64,000 nt of DNA from Rhinopithecus roxellana (GCF_007565055.1 NC_044567.1:50988260-51052259), one strand, 5' to 3'; counted from the first letter of the stretch, positions 1 to 12,503 are shown. Translations and numbers: made by a program. Notes: generated by a model from the letters alone, not told the origin.

Positions 1-727
1 CCAAGCTCCACTGCCTAGGCCCCAGAAGAGTCATTTTGGCATAGGATAGCTCCCTTCCTTTGGCCATCAGGAAATGGCTATAAATAGCCACATAAAGGTT
101 TCCCCCAGCTCAGCCACAGAGGCTCCAGGGCTGAGCTGCCACCCACCAGGACCTGAGCAAAGCCAGCCCTGACTCAGCCCTGCCTGGTCACCCCACCATC
201 CCTGGGGAGAAGCCAGCTTGTGGTCTGCTGACAGCAGGGGCATCTTCCTGAGCCTAAACCCTATCCACAAATGCTCTAGAGATATTTCACACTCTACCAC
301 AAAAGCAAAGGAGAAATATTTCAGTCTGCAGCTCTGCGTGCCTTTCCTTTAATCCCACTGAGACCCAGGGTCTGCTGGGCAGGGGCCATTTCGGAGGTCC
401 CCTACCCAATGGGACCAGGTAAGCAAGAGCCCCTGAACGGTCTGAGAATCTGGATCCGAGCGTGTGAAAGCCTGAGTGCTGGCCCACTGACGAATTACCT
501 TGGGTCTAGCTTCTCCATTCTTCTCTGAGGGACATTTAGGAACTCTGGTCTCTCTTGGTGAGACAGTGGGGCCGGGGGTCGGGGGACCGGCATTTTGGAA
601 ACTTTTGTGACAACTGTAGGTGCTGTCCTGGAATTTGAGGCGCCATCTCTTATGCCCTAGAAGTTTGATCTCTGGGCTCTTTGCAGGAGGATCATAATGC
701 CTCTGCAAAGGACATGAGAATGTAAAG
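1..727. other. No recognised element
   Basis: Moderately GC-rich sequence without a repeat family or gene I can name. Open frames on the minus strand (67-300, 349-708) lack recognisable domains. Confidence 0.4.
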
Positions 728-820
728 CCTGGCTCAACTCAGCTGGGATCTCAACTTTGCCACTTACCAGAGTATGGCTTCAGAAAAGTGCTTTAACTTC
801 CTTCAGTTTGAATTTCCTAG
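728..820 (+). repeat. MIR SINE, left part, split by an LTR
   Basis: Matches the MIR consensus style (cannot-be-random run of the 'tgccacttac ... cctcagtttcct' region) and resumes at 1323 after the inserted LTR. Confidence 0.65.
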
Positions 821-1318
821 TGTGTCCGGAGTTGGTTCCTGCCGGTAGATTCATGGTGTTGCTGACTTCAAGAATGAAGTAGCGGACCTTTGTGGTGAGT
901 GTTAAAGCTCATAAAGGTTGCACGGACCCAAAAAGGGAGCAGCAGTAAGATTTACTGCCAAGAGTGAAACAACAAAGCTTCCACAGCATGGAACGGGGAC
1001 CTGAGCTGGTTGTGGCTGCTGGCTGGGGGCGGAACTGGGTGGGGGTGGAGGCCAACTTTTATTCCCTTATTTGTCCCCACCCATGTTCCATTTTTGTCCT
1101 ATCGGAGTGCCCTTTTTTCAATTCCCCCCTGCAGTTGACTACTTTTAGTATCCTGCTGATTGGTGCGTTTTACAGAGCACTGATTGGTGCATTTTACAGA
1201 GCACTGATTGGTGTGTTTTACAGAGCACTGATTGGTGCATTTTACAATCCTTTTGTAAGACAGAAAAGTTCTCCAAGTCCCCACACGACCCACGAAGTCC
1301 AGCTGGCTTCACCTCTCA
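821..1318 (-). mobile_element. Solo LTR of the LTR12/HERV9 group
   Basis: Read on the minus strand it begins TGAGAGGTGAAGCCAGCTGG and ends CCGGACACA, matching LTR12-type termini. It is flanked by a 4-base target duplication CTAG (817-820 and 1319-1322), the size expected for HERV9. Inside are four 24-base units carrying CCAAT boxes (1156-1250), a GGGAATAAAA TATA region (1057-1066) and a degraded polyadenylation signal (AGTAAA instead of AATAAA). There is no internal viral gene sequence, so this is a solo LTR. It is more diverged than young LTR12C copies. Confidence 0.85.
1156..1250 (-). repeat. Four 24-bp tandem units with CCAAT boxes inside the LTR
   Basis: CTGATTGGTG starts at 1156, 1180, 1204 and 1228, an exact 24-base period. 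On the minus strand each unit carries CACCAATCAG, an NF-Y type site. This is the typical U3 enhancer array of LTR12 elements. Confidence 0.9.
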
Positions 1319-1322
1319 CTAG

Positions 1323-1400
1323 CCTGCAAAGTAGGAATAACACCTGCCTTCCCTACCATTGTGGGCTGCTGTCAGGTAACAAGTGTGTGCGTAAGTGTTC
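1323..1400 (+). repeat. MIR SINE, right part
   Basis: Continues the MIR interrupted at 820 (region corresponding to the 'ataacacctgcc' part of MIR). Confidence 0.6.
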
Positions 1401-1654
1401 TTCATAAGCTGTGAAGGCTTAGGTAAAATCAGGTCATACTTCAGCCACCCATCCTGGAAGTCTGTGCTCAGCTGACCTCTGTAGACAGTAGGGGTAGGGT
1501 TCCCTACAAGCACAGTCTTCTCCACGGAGGGACCTAGGCCCCAATCTAACCCATCACGGCCTGTTTGGGGTCATCCCAATTTAATACCACATCTCCTTCT
1601 TTCATTGTGAGAGGGACCTGAGATGATATATGTAAAGGCAGAAGAGAGCTACCA

Positions 1655-1815
1655 AGTATTTATTACTTACTGTTAGCCAGACTCAGTGCTGGGCATCAAT
1701 TATCTGATTTAATTAAATGTTCATACTAACTCTGGGATTGATAAATAGATGTATGATATGATATAAATACATATGATTGATTTCCCATTTTAGAAGCAAT
1801 GAAAGGATATGAACT
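1655..1815 (+). repeat. MIR SINE
   Basis: Shows the typical order: tolerant match to 'gtgctgggcat', 'tctgatttaat', 'cccattttag', then 'gaactcagatttc'. Confidence 0.6.
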
Positions 1816-2340
1816 CAGATTTCTTTGGCTTCAAAGTCTTTCTTTTTCTTGGTTATTTTCTACTTTTATTTTTGTGGTGTAGGGGAAGGGGATAGTGTCC
1901 CTAGGTGGGTGGGGGCAGAGCCATGGCAATGCTGGGTAAATGACTCTTTCCCCTCACCTAAAAAAGGTGCTGGAAGAAGCCACACCCCTGAGAATCCCTC
2001 ATCCTCTGGAATTGGCCCAGGGGCAGCCTGTCTCTGTTGAACTAGCTACAGAACATCAGTGCATGTTCCCAAGAGCAGCCCTGGCTCTGAGCTGTGGGAC
2101 AGAAGCCCAGGAGGCTGACATTCACACTCATGGCCACAGGCCAGGGCACCAGTAATGCCAATGAGCTTTGCACTCACCTGGTTTGAGGAGCCTTTGTAGG
2201 GCCTGGCACCAGCAGGTGAAGCATTCTTGTGAGGCAGCCAAGGAAACCCACAGCTTCCCTGGGCCTCACTGTGTCTGCTAAGGGCCACCTGCTGTGTGAA
2301 AACTGATTTCTCCTGCAAATCACACTTATTTACATCTAAG
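1816..2340. other. No recognised element
   Basis: Two overlapping short frames (1825-2040, 1940-2155) have no recognisable domain. Confidence 0.35.
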
Positions 2341-2344
2341 GTCA

Positions 2345-2680
2345 ACTAAGTGACATAGGGGTTATACATCCTAATTTCCAGGTAAACCAGTGGTTCTCAA
2401 CAGGGGACAGTTTTGCTCCTCAGGAGATACTGGGTAATGTCTGGAACTTTGCAGGGTGAGGGGTGTGGGAGGAGCACTTCTGGCCAGGGATACTGCTAAG
2501 CATAGTGTCATGCACAGGACACTACAGTTTGTCCAGCGCCCATCACAAAGAATCCTGTGGCCCAAAATGTCACTAGTTCCAAAACTGAAAAACCCTGAGA
2601 GAAGGAAACTAATTCTGAGAGATACTTACCAAGTTCACATAGCTGATGAGTGCTACAGTCAGCTTCCAGGTACTGATTCT
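2345..2680 (+). repeat. MIR SINE split by MER20
   Basis: MIR-like bases 2345-2387 (tatacatcctaatttcc) continue at 2598-2680 (ggaaactaattctgagag, then 'ttcacatagctgatgag'), with MER20 between. Confidence 0.6.
2388..2597 (+). mobile_element. MER20 (hAT-Charlie non-autonomous DNA transposon)
   Basis: Begins CAGTGGTTCTCAAC and ends AAACCCTG, with the middle signature 'cactacagttt ... cccaaaatgtcactag'. Possible 8-base target copies flank it (2380-2387 and 2598-2605), now diverged but both aligning to the same MIR position. Strand is given relative to the consensus as I recall it. Confidence 0.8.
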
Positions 2681-4029
2681 CTAATTCAGAAGTCAGCATC
2701 CCTTCTTTATATCTGTAATGGTAAATGCCCCCTTGAAGTCTGAAATGCCCCAACAGGAAATGCTGTGAAGCTTCCTAGAGTCATGTTGCAGTTGGCATCA
2801 GAGGTTTGGGGGTGAGCAATAATTTAATTGCATTTGAAATGTAAATAGTCACTTCTCTCTGTGACCGCCCTACCACCCTCAGGCACAACATCCATCTTTA
2901 AGTACTAACGGTCTTGTCAAATGTCCCAAAGTCCCCAGAAAGGGGACACATTGTCCTCTCACCAGAGCTGGACAGTCACCTTTAACCAAGTCCATCCGGG
3001 CATGTTAGATAATCCATGCCTGTCTCCAAGAGAAATAATCCAGGTCAAGTCCCTGGCACAGAGTAAATGCACAATGGGGGAAGGAGAGAATGGGAGGAAG
3101 AGGAATGGGAGTGCAGCCATGGTAGAGATGAGGCTGGCAACACAAGCACAGCCCAGGCCACAAGTGCCAGAGAAACCTAGAAGGGGGACTTTGACCTGAG
3201 TCCAGTGATGAGACATGGAGAAGTTCTAGGTTAACAATTTATATGATTACTTTCTCAATGTCAGTCTGCACCACATACTCCAGAAGCTAAGTTACTATTT
3301 GTGCCAATCCCAAGGTTAATCAGGTCTGACCTCAGGAAGGAAACCCTCTGCTTATGACCGCTCTCGTAGATAGACATACAGTCAGTCATTTCTAGGAGAG
3401 GGAGCTCACAGTCAAACTCCACTCCTTACTCTGAATCCTGGGACCACCCCCCTCCTTGCCCACCCATACCTAGGCAGTACCACCTGGGGCCCCTTCAGTT
3501 CGTACCCCTCACTCTGCCAAAAATAAAATAATAGTAATGCCTTGAACTTTGGAATTTTAATTTCCTGAACAGCTATAGCCAACCACAGGCCATTACTGAA
3601 AGACTGGTGACTGTAGAGTGACACTTGAGACCCCACAGGCAGGCTTCTCAGAACTCCAAAGCCAAATGGAATGCTTTGGTAGAAGTGGAGACTCTTTCTG
3701 CTAGATGAGTTGGAAAGCCATTAATTAATAATTCCAAAACAGAATCTCACAACTTCTCTGAGTTCTGGCCAGCAAAGCCCAGCCAGCGATGGCCTGGTCA
3801 GCCTACACCAAAAATTGCACTTGTCTTCCAACTGTGACCAAGCAGTCCCAAACAGGCCTGCCTACTGGCAGCTGAATCACTGAAAGCAGGAAGATGGCAC
3901 AGAAGTTGGGCTAGAGATAGAAAGTGGCTGAGGACCAAGCCTAGGACTAGCATCTCTGTAGGAGAAGACCAGTCAGCAAATCCAGCACTAGGTTTGGCTT
4001 CCAACTCTCCAGACTGCTGGTTCTCTTGC
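2681..4029. other. No recognised element
   Basis: No family I can name. Open frames on both strands at 2921-3216 overlap each other and look like chance. Confidence 0.35.
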
Positions 4030-4196
4030 TAGTAGTTTTCAATCTTGGCTGAGCATTAAAATTAACCTGGTAAGCTTTTAAAGTCCTGCTGCCTGGACAT
4101 GAACCCAGACTTCTCTGTGGTGAGACCCAGACATCTGTATTTTTTTTTACAGCTCCCCAGGTGACTCCAATATGCAACTAAGTTTGAGAATCGTAG
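4030..4196 (+). mobile_element. MER5A-type hAT-Charlie element
   Basis: Starts TAGTAGTTTTCAATCTTGG and ends GTTTGAGAATCGTAG, near-palindromic ends with the 'gagacccagacatctgtatttt ... agctccccaggtgactccaat' body typical of MER5A. Confidence 0.8.
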
Positions 4197-4724
4197 ACTT
4201 AAATCTTCCCTTTACACCTTGATTAATTCTTTCAGCACAGGATGATGAAGTTTTTCACCACCTGGAATATTGTTTATAGTCTACAGTCAGTAATTCACAT
4301 CAAATACTTGCACTCCACAAATGTATGATTAAAAGGTGAAATATCCACCAAAGGCAGGATTTGTTTTTTAAATAATAACTGTAATATCAATAGTAAAACA
4401 ATCAAACAAAAGCCATTCCTTTATAGTATCTTTCATATCTAAACCATCCTCAACCAGGAAGTTGCCAATCATTATTCTAAAAAAAAAAAATGTGGCCATG
4501 TCATTGAGAATGCTCAATAGCTCCCTATTGCCTATGTCAATCCAAAAACAATTATAAGCACCCCACCAACTGAATGGAGCCCTCTTGGCCAAGAGGATCC
4601 TGGAGAAACCTGAAAAACTAGTTCAGGCTGTCATCATAGGGCAGGAGTCAGACATACATAGTTATACCCTCCTCCTTTGGAGTCTAGGCACAGCTGACCA
4701 GCATTAACATAAAACAAAGATTAT
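4197..4724. other. No recognised element
   Basis: AT-rich DNA with an A-run at 4480-4490. Nothing named. Confidence 0.35.
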
Positions 4725-5430
4725 AAGACTGACAAAGCAGACTCTTTGTAGCAATAACATACTGAACTCCAACTTGAGTCTGATATAACATCACATGACA
4801 GCAGGCCCTGAAGGAAATCTCAGTATTTTATCCCAAAATACATTTTCTTTGACATATTTTGAAATGGCCCTGCAAAGCCATCTCTTATGGGGAAAATTTG
4901 TATTCTGTAGAGAATCCCTTTCCCCTTCCAGGTATCTTCTTGATCCAGGAGAGATTTTATTAAGAGTCTGACACCTTTTAAGAGACATTTACTTTCCATT
5001 CTCTCTGAAGCCTCTTACCTAGAGGCTTCATCTACATAACAAAAACCTTAGCTTCCACAACCCTACTTACTTAATTCAGTGATTTCCTTATGCTGACTTC
5101 AACTCTTGAGGCAAAGCTTAATTCTTTCAACCAATTGCCAATCAGAAAATCTTTGAATCCAATCATGACTTGGAAGCCCCCCTTCCCTTTGAGATGGCCC
5201 ATCTTTCTGGGCTGGACCAATGTGCTACTTATATGTATTGATTTATGTCTCTTCCTGTAACTTCTGTCTCCCTAAAATATATAAAACCAGGCAGTAACTC
5301 AACCACCTTGGATACATGTTCATGAGACCTCCTGAGACTGTGTCATGAGCCGTGGCCACTCATATTTAGCTCAGAATAAACCTCTTCAAATATTTTGGAG
5401 AGTTTGGCTTTTCTTTTATCAGCACAGACT
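4725..5430 (+). mobile_element. Solo LTR, ERV1-like, family unresolved
   Basis: The order of parts is that of a retroviral LTR: a CCAATTGCCAATCAG region (5129-5145), a TATA box AAAATATATAAAACC (5275-5288), 'cctcctgagactgtgtcatg' downstream, an AATAAA signal (5376-5381) and an end near 'agagtttggctttt'. No internal viral gene lies beside it. Boundaries are approximate. Confidence 0.6.
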
Positions 5431-5469
5431 ATACTCAAACATAGTGGGGTTCTTCACAGCCTGTTTCTG

Positions 5470-5830
5470 GCCTGCCCATGCAGCATTGTCTCCCAAGCCC
5501 ATGTTTTGCATACTCTGGATCACCTGTCTTGTAACTTCATTGGCACATTTCCCTGGCCCTGGAAGATACTCACCTGCTCTTTTCACTTGCTAAATTCTAC
5601 TCCTTTTGAAGGCAGAGCTAAAATGCTACCTTTCCCATGAAGTCATTCCAATCCCCCCACAAGGAATGAATCACTCTCTCTCCCTCTGCACTAGCTTCCC
5701 CTGCCATGCACAGTATAGACAATTCTTTCATGATAGTTCTAATTAAAATTATTTGTTTGTATATCTGTAACCTTCTAAAAATATGAGATTCCACTGCGGG
5801 CAGGGGACATGCCATATCCATCCTGGACAA
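5470..5830 (+). repeat. L2 LINE 3' fragment
   Basis: Matches the L2 3' part: 'ctactccttttgaaggcagagctaaaatg', then 'gaagtcattcc', then the 'gggcaggggacatgcc' region near 5800. Confidence 0.6.
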
Positions 5831-6218
5831 AACAGACAAAATGAATGAATAAGTGTACATCAGGTTGAATTAACTGTACATGGTAGATATGTGATTGATC
5901 CTCCGCAATTGAGACTTTAGCCAATATGTGTTATTGGATTCCAAGATGCTTTCCCAGAAAACAGACTGAATTATATTTTCTCAGGAAGGTAGCTTTAAAT
6001 CCATCAACTGAAATCATCATTATCCACATTCCATGTTAATTCTCTAAGTTCGTCAGCATGCCAGATAATCGTTGCTCCTGTGGAGGTAAGGGCAGAGAGC
6101 AGGTTGTGTGGAGGAAACATCTTGTCTGTGGACCATCAGGCAGAGGGATCCTGGGCACAGTCTTTTTTGTGTCCATTGGGTGTTTCTCCCCTGTATAAGC
6201 TCCATCCCACATCACTTT

Positions 6219-6583
6219 TGTCTTAGTCTGTTCAGGCAGCTATAATAGAACACCATAAATTGGGTAGCTTATAAGCAACAGATTTATTTCTCACAGATCG
6301 AGAGGCTGGGAAGTCCAAGCTCAAAGTGCTGGCAGATTCAGTGTCTGGTGAGGGCCCATTTCCTGATTCATAGATGGTGCCTTCTAGCTGTGTCCTCATT
6401 TGGTGGAAGGAGGGGTGGGTCTCTCTAGGATCTCTTTATAAGGGCACTAATCTTACTCATGAAAGCTTCACCCCCATGACCTAATCACCTCCCACAGGTC
6501 CTACCTTCTAATACCATCAGCTTGGGGTTAAGATTTTAAAATATGAATTTAGTAGGGGACCCAAACATTTAGACCCCTTTGCA
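6219..6583 (-). mobile_element. MaLR LTR (MLT1A/MST-like)
   Basis: Opens with TGTCTTAGTCTGTTCAGG on the plus strand (3' end of the LTR) and contains 'ggtgagggcccatttcctgattcatagatgg', a TTATAAGGGCACTAATC region and 'cctaatacc'-type blocks. It ends 'caaacatttagacccctttgca'. A minus-strand AATAAA (revcomp near 6282-6287) fits its polyadenylation signal. No clear target duplication. Confidence 0.8.
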
Positions 6584-7989
6584 CCTGCAAGTCCCACCTT
6601 CTAGGGTCAAAGCCAGTGAGCTGTTGAATTATCTAATTATCCAGGGAAATACAAGCTAGGAGCAGAAGAATACAAAACTAACTCCTCCGAGCAGAAGCTC
6701 TTCTTCATGCACCCCATCTAGAAAGGCAGAATAGGGGAGTGCATGAGACCATGAGCTGTGAGACCTTGTCAGTTTCCTTCATCTTTACCTCAGGCCTCAA
6801 TACAGAATGAGAGGAGTAAAAGTACCTCCCTGATTGCATCACTGGGAGGATGCAATGCATTAAAACCATGCAGTGCTTTTAACATTGCCTGGCACATAGC
6901 CAACGCTCAGTAAATGTTTTACCTTCATCATTTATTCAGGTAGTTTAATTAAATGAAATCCACATGTGAAGTTTTCCTTTGCTGTCCCACCTCTCCCACT
7001 CCCACTGAGGAGGGTCTGCTGCATGAATTCCCTGGAGATTCACACATGGAAGCACAAGCATTGGGTGCCAATTAAGAAAATGTGCTAGGGAAGAGACAAG
7101 ATGAGAAGGGGCAGGCTAAATAATTAGGATCCTTACACTGGACACTTTCTGAACTTCCTTATGCCATGTGGTCAATGCTGTAACCACCCTTCTCCACCAA
7201 CCCTAGTGCCTGCCACCCCTGCTCCAGCCCTGCCCAGACTCCGGACTAGTGAGAGAACCACATTTGAGCAATGAAGAGCCCCACCATGGGATATCACGGG
7301 ATCCAGAAGGAATCTGGTTGCCTTGACTATGACTGAGTGGAGTCCTACCAACCTTCCCTCTCTCGTTTCACCCACAATCATTCTTTTAGCCATTGTTCGA
7401 CTCTAGTGAATACCTTATCCCTTATCCCTTGTCCATCTGAGAATTAATCATCCCTCAAAGCCCAGCTTGGCAATGATTACACAACCCAATCCTCTGAAAA
7501 CCAGTAATTAAAGGATAGGAATAAGCGTTTATCTTGCCTACATAGGAGAAACTGTAGTTTATGCCCAGTTGATGAGTGAAAGTTCTTCCTTATAACAGAA
7601 TGTCAGCTGATACATGTAGACTAATAGAATTGGGAAATCACTATTTTGAAACTTCTAATGAAATTACTAATTCAGGTTCAAATTTTAGCACAAACAGAAT
7701 GTTTAAAGGTGTTGTAGTGTCATCTGACAAATGATGTGAGATGATTTGAAGATGAGCGATGAGGCAATGGAGCTACCTAGCAGTTATTGTCTTAGACAAA
7801 TGATCAAAAACTAGCATCTCTAGTGAAATAAATTCTCAGTTTGGACCTGAATCTCACCATGTTTTTAAATCTAACTTCTACTTTATGAAAAATACAGAGA
7901 AGGGAGGAGCAAATTAACTGATACCACATGGAAATAAACAGATAGATTTGTATGTAGGATCATTGTATAAGAAAACTGGTTTGTTTTCT
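6584..7989. other. No firmly recognised element (one possible MIR near 6860-6930)
   Basis: Bases near 6870-6915 resemble the end of MIR or L2 ('gcctggcacatagccaacgctcagtaaatg'). The rest is unassigned. Confidence 0.35.
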
Positions 7990-8525
7990 TCCAGAAGTCA
8001 ACACTAAAAGATGTATGACTATCAGCATTGTTTATAATTGCCAAAAAACTGAAATGGCTCAAATGCCTATCAACTGATGAATGGATAAATAAAACGTGGT
8101 ATACAATAAATACGTAATTAAAATGTGGTGTATCCATAGAGTGGAATATCATTTGATAATAAAAGCAAAAAAATATGAACACATTCTAAAACACGATTAA
8201 ACTTTGAAAATGTTGTACTCAATGGAAGAAATCTATCACAAAAGGCCACATACTACATGACTGCATTTACACAAAATGTCCAGAATGGGAAAATCTATAG
8301 AGACAGAAAATAGATTAATGATTACCTAGAACTAGAGGGGTGGGATTGATGGAAATTGGGCAAGCAGGGTGATTGATAATGGGTACAGGGTTTCTTTCTG
8401 AGGTAATAAAAATGTTCTAAAATTCAGAATGCTTTGAATGCACTTAATACCGCTGAATTGTACACTTTATATGGGTGAATTGTATGGAATGAGAATTACA
8501 TCTCAGCAAAGCTATTTTTAAAACT
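7990..8525 (+). mobile_element. L1M LINE 3' end fragment
   Basis: Contains the old L1 ORF2 tail and 3' UTR signature: 'gtttataattgccaaaaaactgaaatgg', 'atcaactgatgaatggataaa', 'tactacatgactgcattt' and the terminal 'gctgaattgtacactttat'. Heavily mutated and 5'-truncated; not coding. Confidence 0.85.
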
Positions 8526-9995
8526 GTGTGTGATGTGGGTTGGGGGGGTGAGCTTTTCCATTAAAAGAGACAACCAAATGCAACACATGAATCTTGATTG
8601 TATCTTCAATGGGTCCTGAATTTTAAAAGTTAGAAAGCTGTAAACATGTTTTGGGGACAATTGGGGAAATTTGAATATGAATGAAAGGCAGGCTGGTAGC
8701 AGCCAGAGCACACACAAGGAGGGCACCAGAGTGGAGGAGAGGAGGGCATCCAAGCAGAACAGAAGCCCAGTGGGATAGGAAGACAGGCACCATTCAAGAG
8801 AATTGAGTGTAAGTAAATAACCCGAGGATAACAAGACACAGGTTTCCTACTGCTAGAGAAAGGAGGGACCAATACGGAAGGAGGAAAAGCCAGAATGAAC
8901 CCTGTGGTGTTAGACTGGAATAAGCAGCATCTGTGGAAATTCCCGGTTTGAGATGTAGGTGTAAGTGTAGATATAAATATCCTAGCTCTGTCCACTGAGA
9001 AGATCTGGAAGCAGCTACACCCTAGTAGTACTGAGCATACCTACAACTCAGATTTTGGTTCTAAATAGCATTTCCTGTTCAAATGAACCAAGGTTTGTTA
9101 GAGAGCTGGCTGATTAAAGGACTGAGGAAGGAAAAGAAGAAAATGAACCTGAACATCTAACTGCACAAGAAAGAAAAAAAAACTTCCAAGAAATACAGGA
9201 AAATGTCAAAAGCCCACAAAGTCAGCTGGAAGGGGTTCCCAAGTATGGGAAAATTTGAGTTTCAAAATAAACTACAATATTATCAGACTATAACCTATTG
9301 AATAAAATAGAAATCTATAAGTCTACACCAATGTAAATAAATACATAAAGAGAAAAAAGAGAAAGCTCTTCTGTATTTCAGAAAACCAACTAATAATTGT
9401 AGAAAGGATGATGGAATTCAAAAACCACCATTTGGCAAGGATCATTATAATAATTCAAGCAAGAAAAATCAATGGATGATAAAACCAGAGAGTGAGAGAG
9501 TAATAAGAAATGGAATTTTACATAGTCTCAAAGTATCTCCCCAGAAGACACACCATCATCAAGTGATAAAAGTTAACACTATCAGTATTAGGACAAATAG
9601 ATATTGCATGCCTCCAGATAGGCTGCAATGAGAATTCTGCATCAGTTTTGTGAAATTCCAGCCAAAAAATCGTATCTGGTATCTTCAAGAGGAAACATTG
9701 AACAAACTAAAATTGAAAATCATTGTGCAAGATGACTGGCCTTGAATTATTAAAAAAAAAATCAAGGACATGAAAATCAAGGTAAAAGAGATACAATGTG
9801 AGAGTAAAGACAGAGTAAGGGGAACCTTGACAACTGGGCTTGAGGAGTAGTCCTGGATGGACTCCTTTAGCCATGAAGGACCTTAGTGGACCACCGTTGA
9901 ACTTCTGGGTGAGGGATACACAGGAATTCTTCAAACTAGTTTTGCAACATCTATATGTTTGAAATTGTTTCCAATTGTTTTTTTAAAAAGAATAA
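8526..9995. repeat. Probable ancient L1/HAL1-type fragments
   Basis: A-rich, with stretches such as 'ggacaattggggaaatttgaatatga' (about 8656) and 9430-9990 that resemble old L1 3' sequence. I cannot assign a family or a reliable order. The minus-strand frames at 8496-8995 have no recognisable domain. Confidence 0.35.
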
Positions 9996-10079
9996 AATTT
10001 AGCTATTATCTCCTTTTGGAAAATTTTCAGAGCCTACCATGTGTTACCTCTGGACCTTGGGCAAACTTTGGTTATTTCA

Positions 10080-10225
10080 TGTAAAGTAATCTTTTGTTTA
10101 CTGTTTAGCTTCCCCACTAAACCGTGAGCTCCTTGAATGCCTAGACTGGGTATTATTCTTTTCCACTTCTCTTGATCCTAGCACAACGTCTAGAACATAG
10201 GGAACATCAGTAAATGTTTGTTGAA
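10080..10225 (+). repeat. L2 LINE 3' end
   Basis: Ends in the L2 signature 'tagaacatagggaacatcagtaaatgtttgttgaat', preceded by 'accgtgagctccttgaatgcctagactggg'. Confidence 0.65.
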
Positions 10226-12394
10226 TCCATGTGCTGCACAACTTATAACCCTGGAGAATGGCTGGTAGATTCCTGGACATGCTGAGTGTTGGTAAATTCT
10301 TGCAGACGTTAAACTGAAATACGCCTCTCTGCAAATCAGAGAGCATCTGTCTGCCCTGCAGCAATGAGCTATGTGTCCTGCCTGGAACAGTGTTCTGCAT
10401 CCAAGGGGCACATTGCCTGAAATCATAGGCTCCAAGAAATGGCGTTCTTGCCTCATTGCTCTGGGGGAACAATGGCCCCTGTTTGTTTAATCTCAGTCCT
10501 TTGTGGCAGCCTTGACTGCACAGAGCTCACCTGTGATTCATGTGAATGTCACTTGAGCTCCCAGGAGTTTGCAGCCATAATTCAACATTTTGTTAATAGC
10601 CACTTAAAATGTCCCTGAAATAGCTAACAGGCCCAGGGGAATGAAGTATTCTGCTAGGAAATCATTCCAAGAAAGCCATCTTGGCCCAAACTTTAGAAGA
10701 TTCTATTACTTCCAATGCCTTCTTGCACTCTGTGAAAATACAAATGGGCATCTCTCAGGGACACCAAGGAAAAAGTGGAAACATGAAATTACCTACATAT
10801 CATAGTGAGCATGCTGGAAACCCTGCCCAATTGCTCCTGCTCCAAGAGAGGCCCCTCAACTGCCATATCCAGTGAGGAAGGGGAAATACAAGGGAACACA
10901 GTCCAGAGTTTTCCAAGAAAAAAAACCCCTTGTTCAAAGAACAGAAAGAAAGAGACAGAAAAACATATAGTGCTGGATTAGAAGTCAAAAAATTTGTGCG
11001 TAGGTGGGGATGGCAAGAGAGAGAAGGGTGAGAAAAAAACTCACATAGGTTGAGGCCTACTATGCTATGTAGTTTACAAATTATTTAATTATCCCCAAAT
11101 CTTAACTAAACAACATACTCAGGGTCATCAAAGTTGTATACAATTGTAGTGTATAATCATTAGGTCACTCAGATAGTATATGAATCAATAAATAGTCTCT
11201 CCAGAGCTCCAGCTCTTATTCACTCCCACTTGCCAATTTGTCAGTCACAGCAAACTTGGGCTGGACATTCAAAATCAAGTCGCTGATTCAGAGGCAGAAG
11301 TTGAAGCCCTCAATGCTGAGCTCTTGCCACCTGCTTCCTGAAACATATCTGTTTGTTATAAAGTTATCATTTCTTCCACCTAGAGTGAGATTTAAAATGG
11401 AGAAGTGGAGGTGAAAAGAGCTCATACAGCAGAATCACTCGCACATCTGCATAGAGATACTCATTTCCTTATGTGAGACCGCTGAACCCACTAGTTGGCA
11501 ACTTGGAGAAATGTCAAGTGTTACCCTGGCAAGAAGAGACTTCTCCAGGTTCTCTACATTCCTGAAGCAAGTGCTATAGAATGGCTTGGCACTCCACCTG
11601 CATGTTCCCGAGCACAGAATCAGGGTAAGAGAGAATTAAGAATTAGTGCAGACTGGCAGAGCTGGAAGGTTAGGAGTACCATAATCATATGCCCAGCTCT
11701 CAGAGACAATGGTGCTTGTGATATGCAGACATCATGGTTACGGGATCCTAAGTCCATCTCTTCTCCTGGAAAGGGAAAGTTTTATTCACGAAGTTGATGC
11801 ACAGTGTCCTGTCTGTGCTCCCATTGAAACCAGCTTCCCCAAAGATGCATGACATCAGCCTAGAAGCCACCTGCATTATTTATCAAAAGAAAAGGTCTGA
11901 ACTGGGATGTCTCTCAGAACCACAGTCTTTTGACTACATTTGTGCTGCTCATTCCCCTCTAAGTATGGAATTGTGACTGGAAGGCCTTGTTCTGGAAAGC
12001 TGGAATATTGTCTTGCAACCCCAAACCCTTCATTTTGCCTTCTGCCACGCAGAACTGGGGCTATCTTTACCTCTTCTCCGTTAACCTGCACAACGGCAAG
12101 GGATGCAGGTAACAGCTAGATGGCTACCTGGAAAGCTGAGCTCAACAGCATCGAGTTGAGGCTTCCTCTCCTCTCACCTCTCCTGCTGTCCTTCAGGTCC
12201 AGTAGCTGCCAGGCTTCTGCTTCCAAGAGAAGGATACCGATAAACTGAAGGGCCTTGGGCCCTGACTGATTTTTCTGAACTAAGACCTAAAGGCTTGTTG
12301 ATGACTGGCCTGACTTCATTTAGCTCAGCCCTGCACAAAAAAAAAAAAAGCATGATGTCTTTACAGAGAACCCCTAAAGGGAATCAGACAGCAT
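10226..12394. other. No recognised element
   Basis: About 2.2 kb without a repeat family I can name. The 124-codon minus frame at 10098-10472 and the 100-codon plus frame at 11495-11797 have no visible domain, and I treat them as chance. Confidence 0.4.
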
Positions 12395-12503
12395 GAACTC
12401 CAATCCCTAATGGTGCCACTGTCTTACTGAGTGACCTTGTGCCAGTCACTAAGCTTCTCTGAGCCTTACCTATGTTCAACTGTGAAATAGATATATTGGT
12501 ACA
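12395..12503 (+). repeat. MIR SINE, left part, split by a MaLR LTR
   Basis: MIR run 'gagtgaccttgtgccagtcactaagcttctctgagcc' through 'gtgaaatagatata', continuing after the LTR at 13176. Confidence 0.75.

Noticed and set aside
964..1407. 147-codon plus frame
   Set aside because: Antisense across an LTR12-type LTR; the repeated peptide comes from the 24-bp U3 units.
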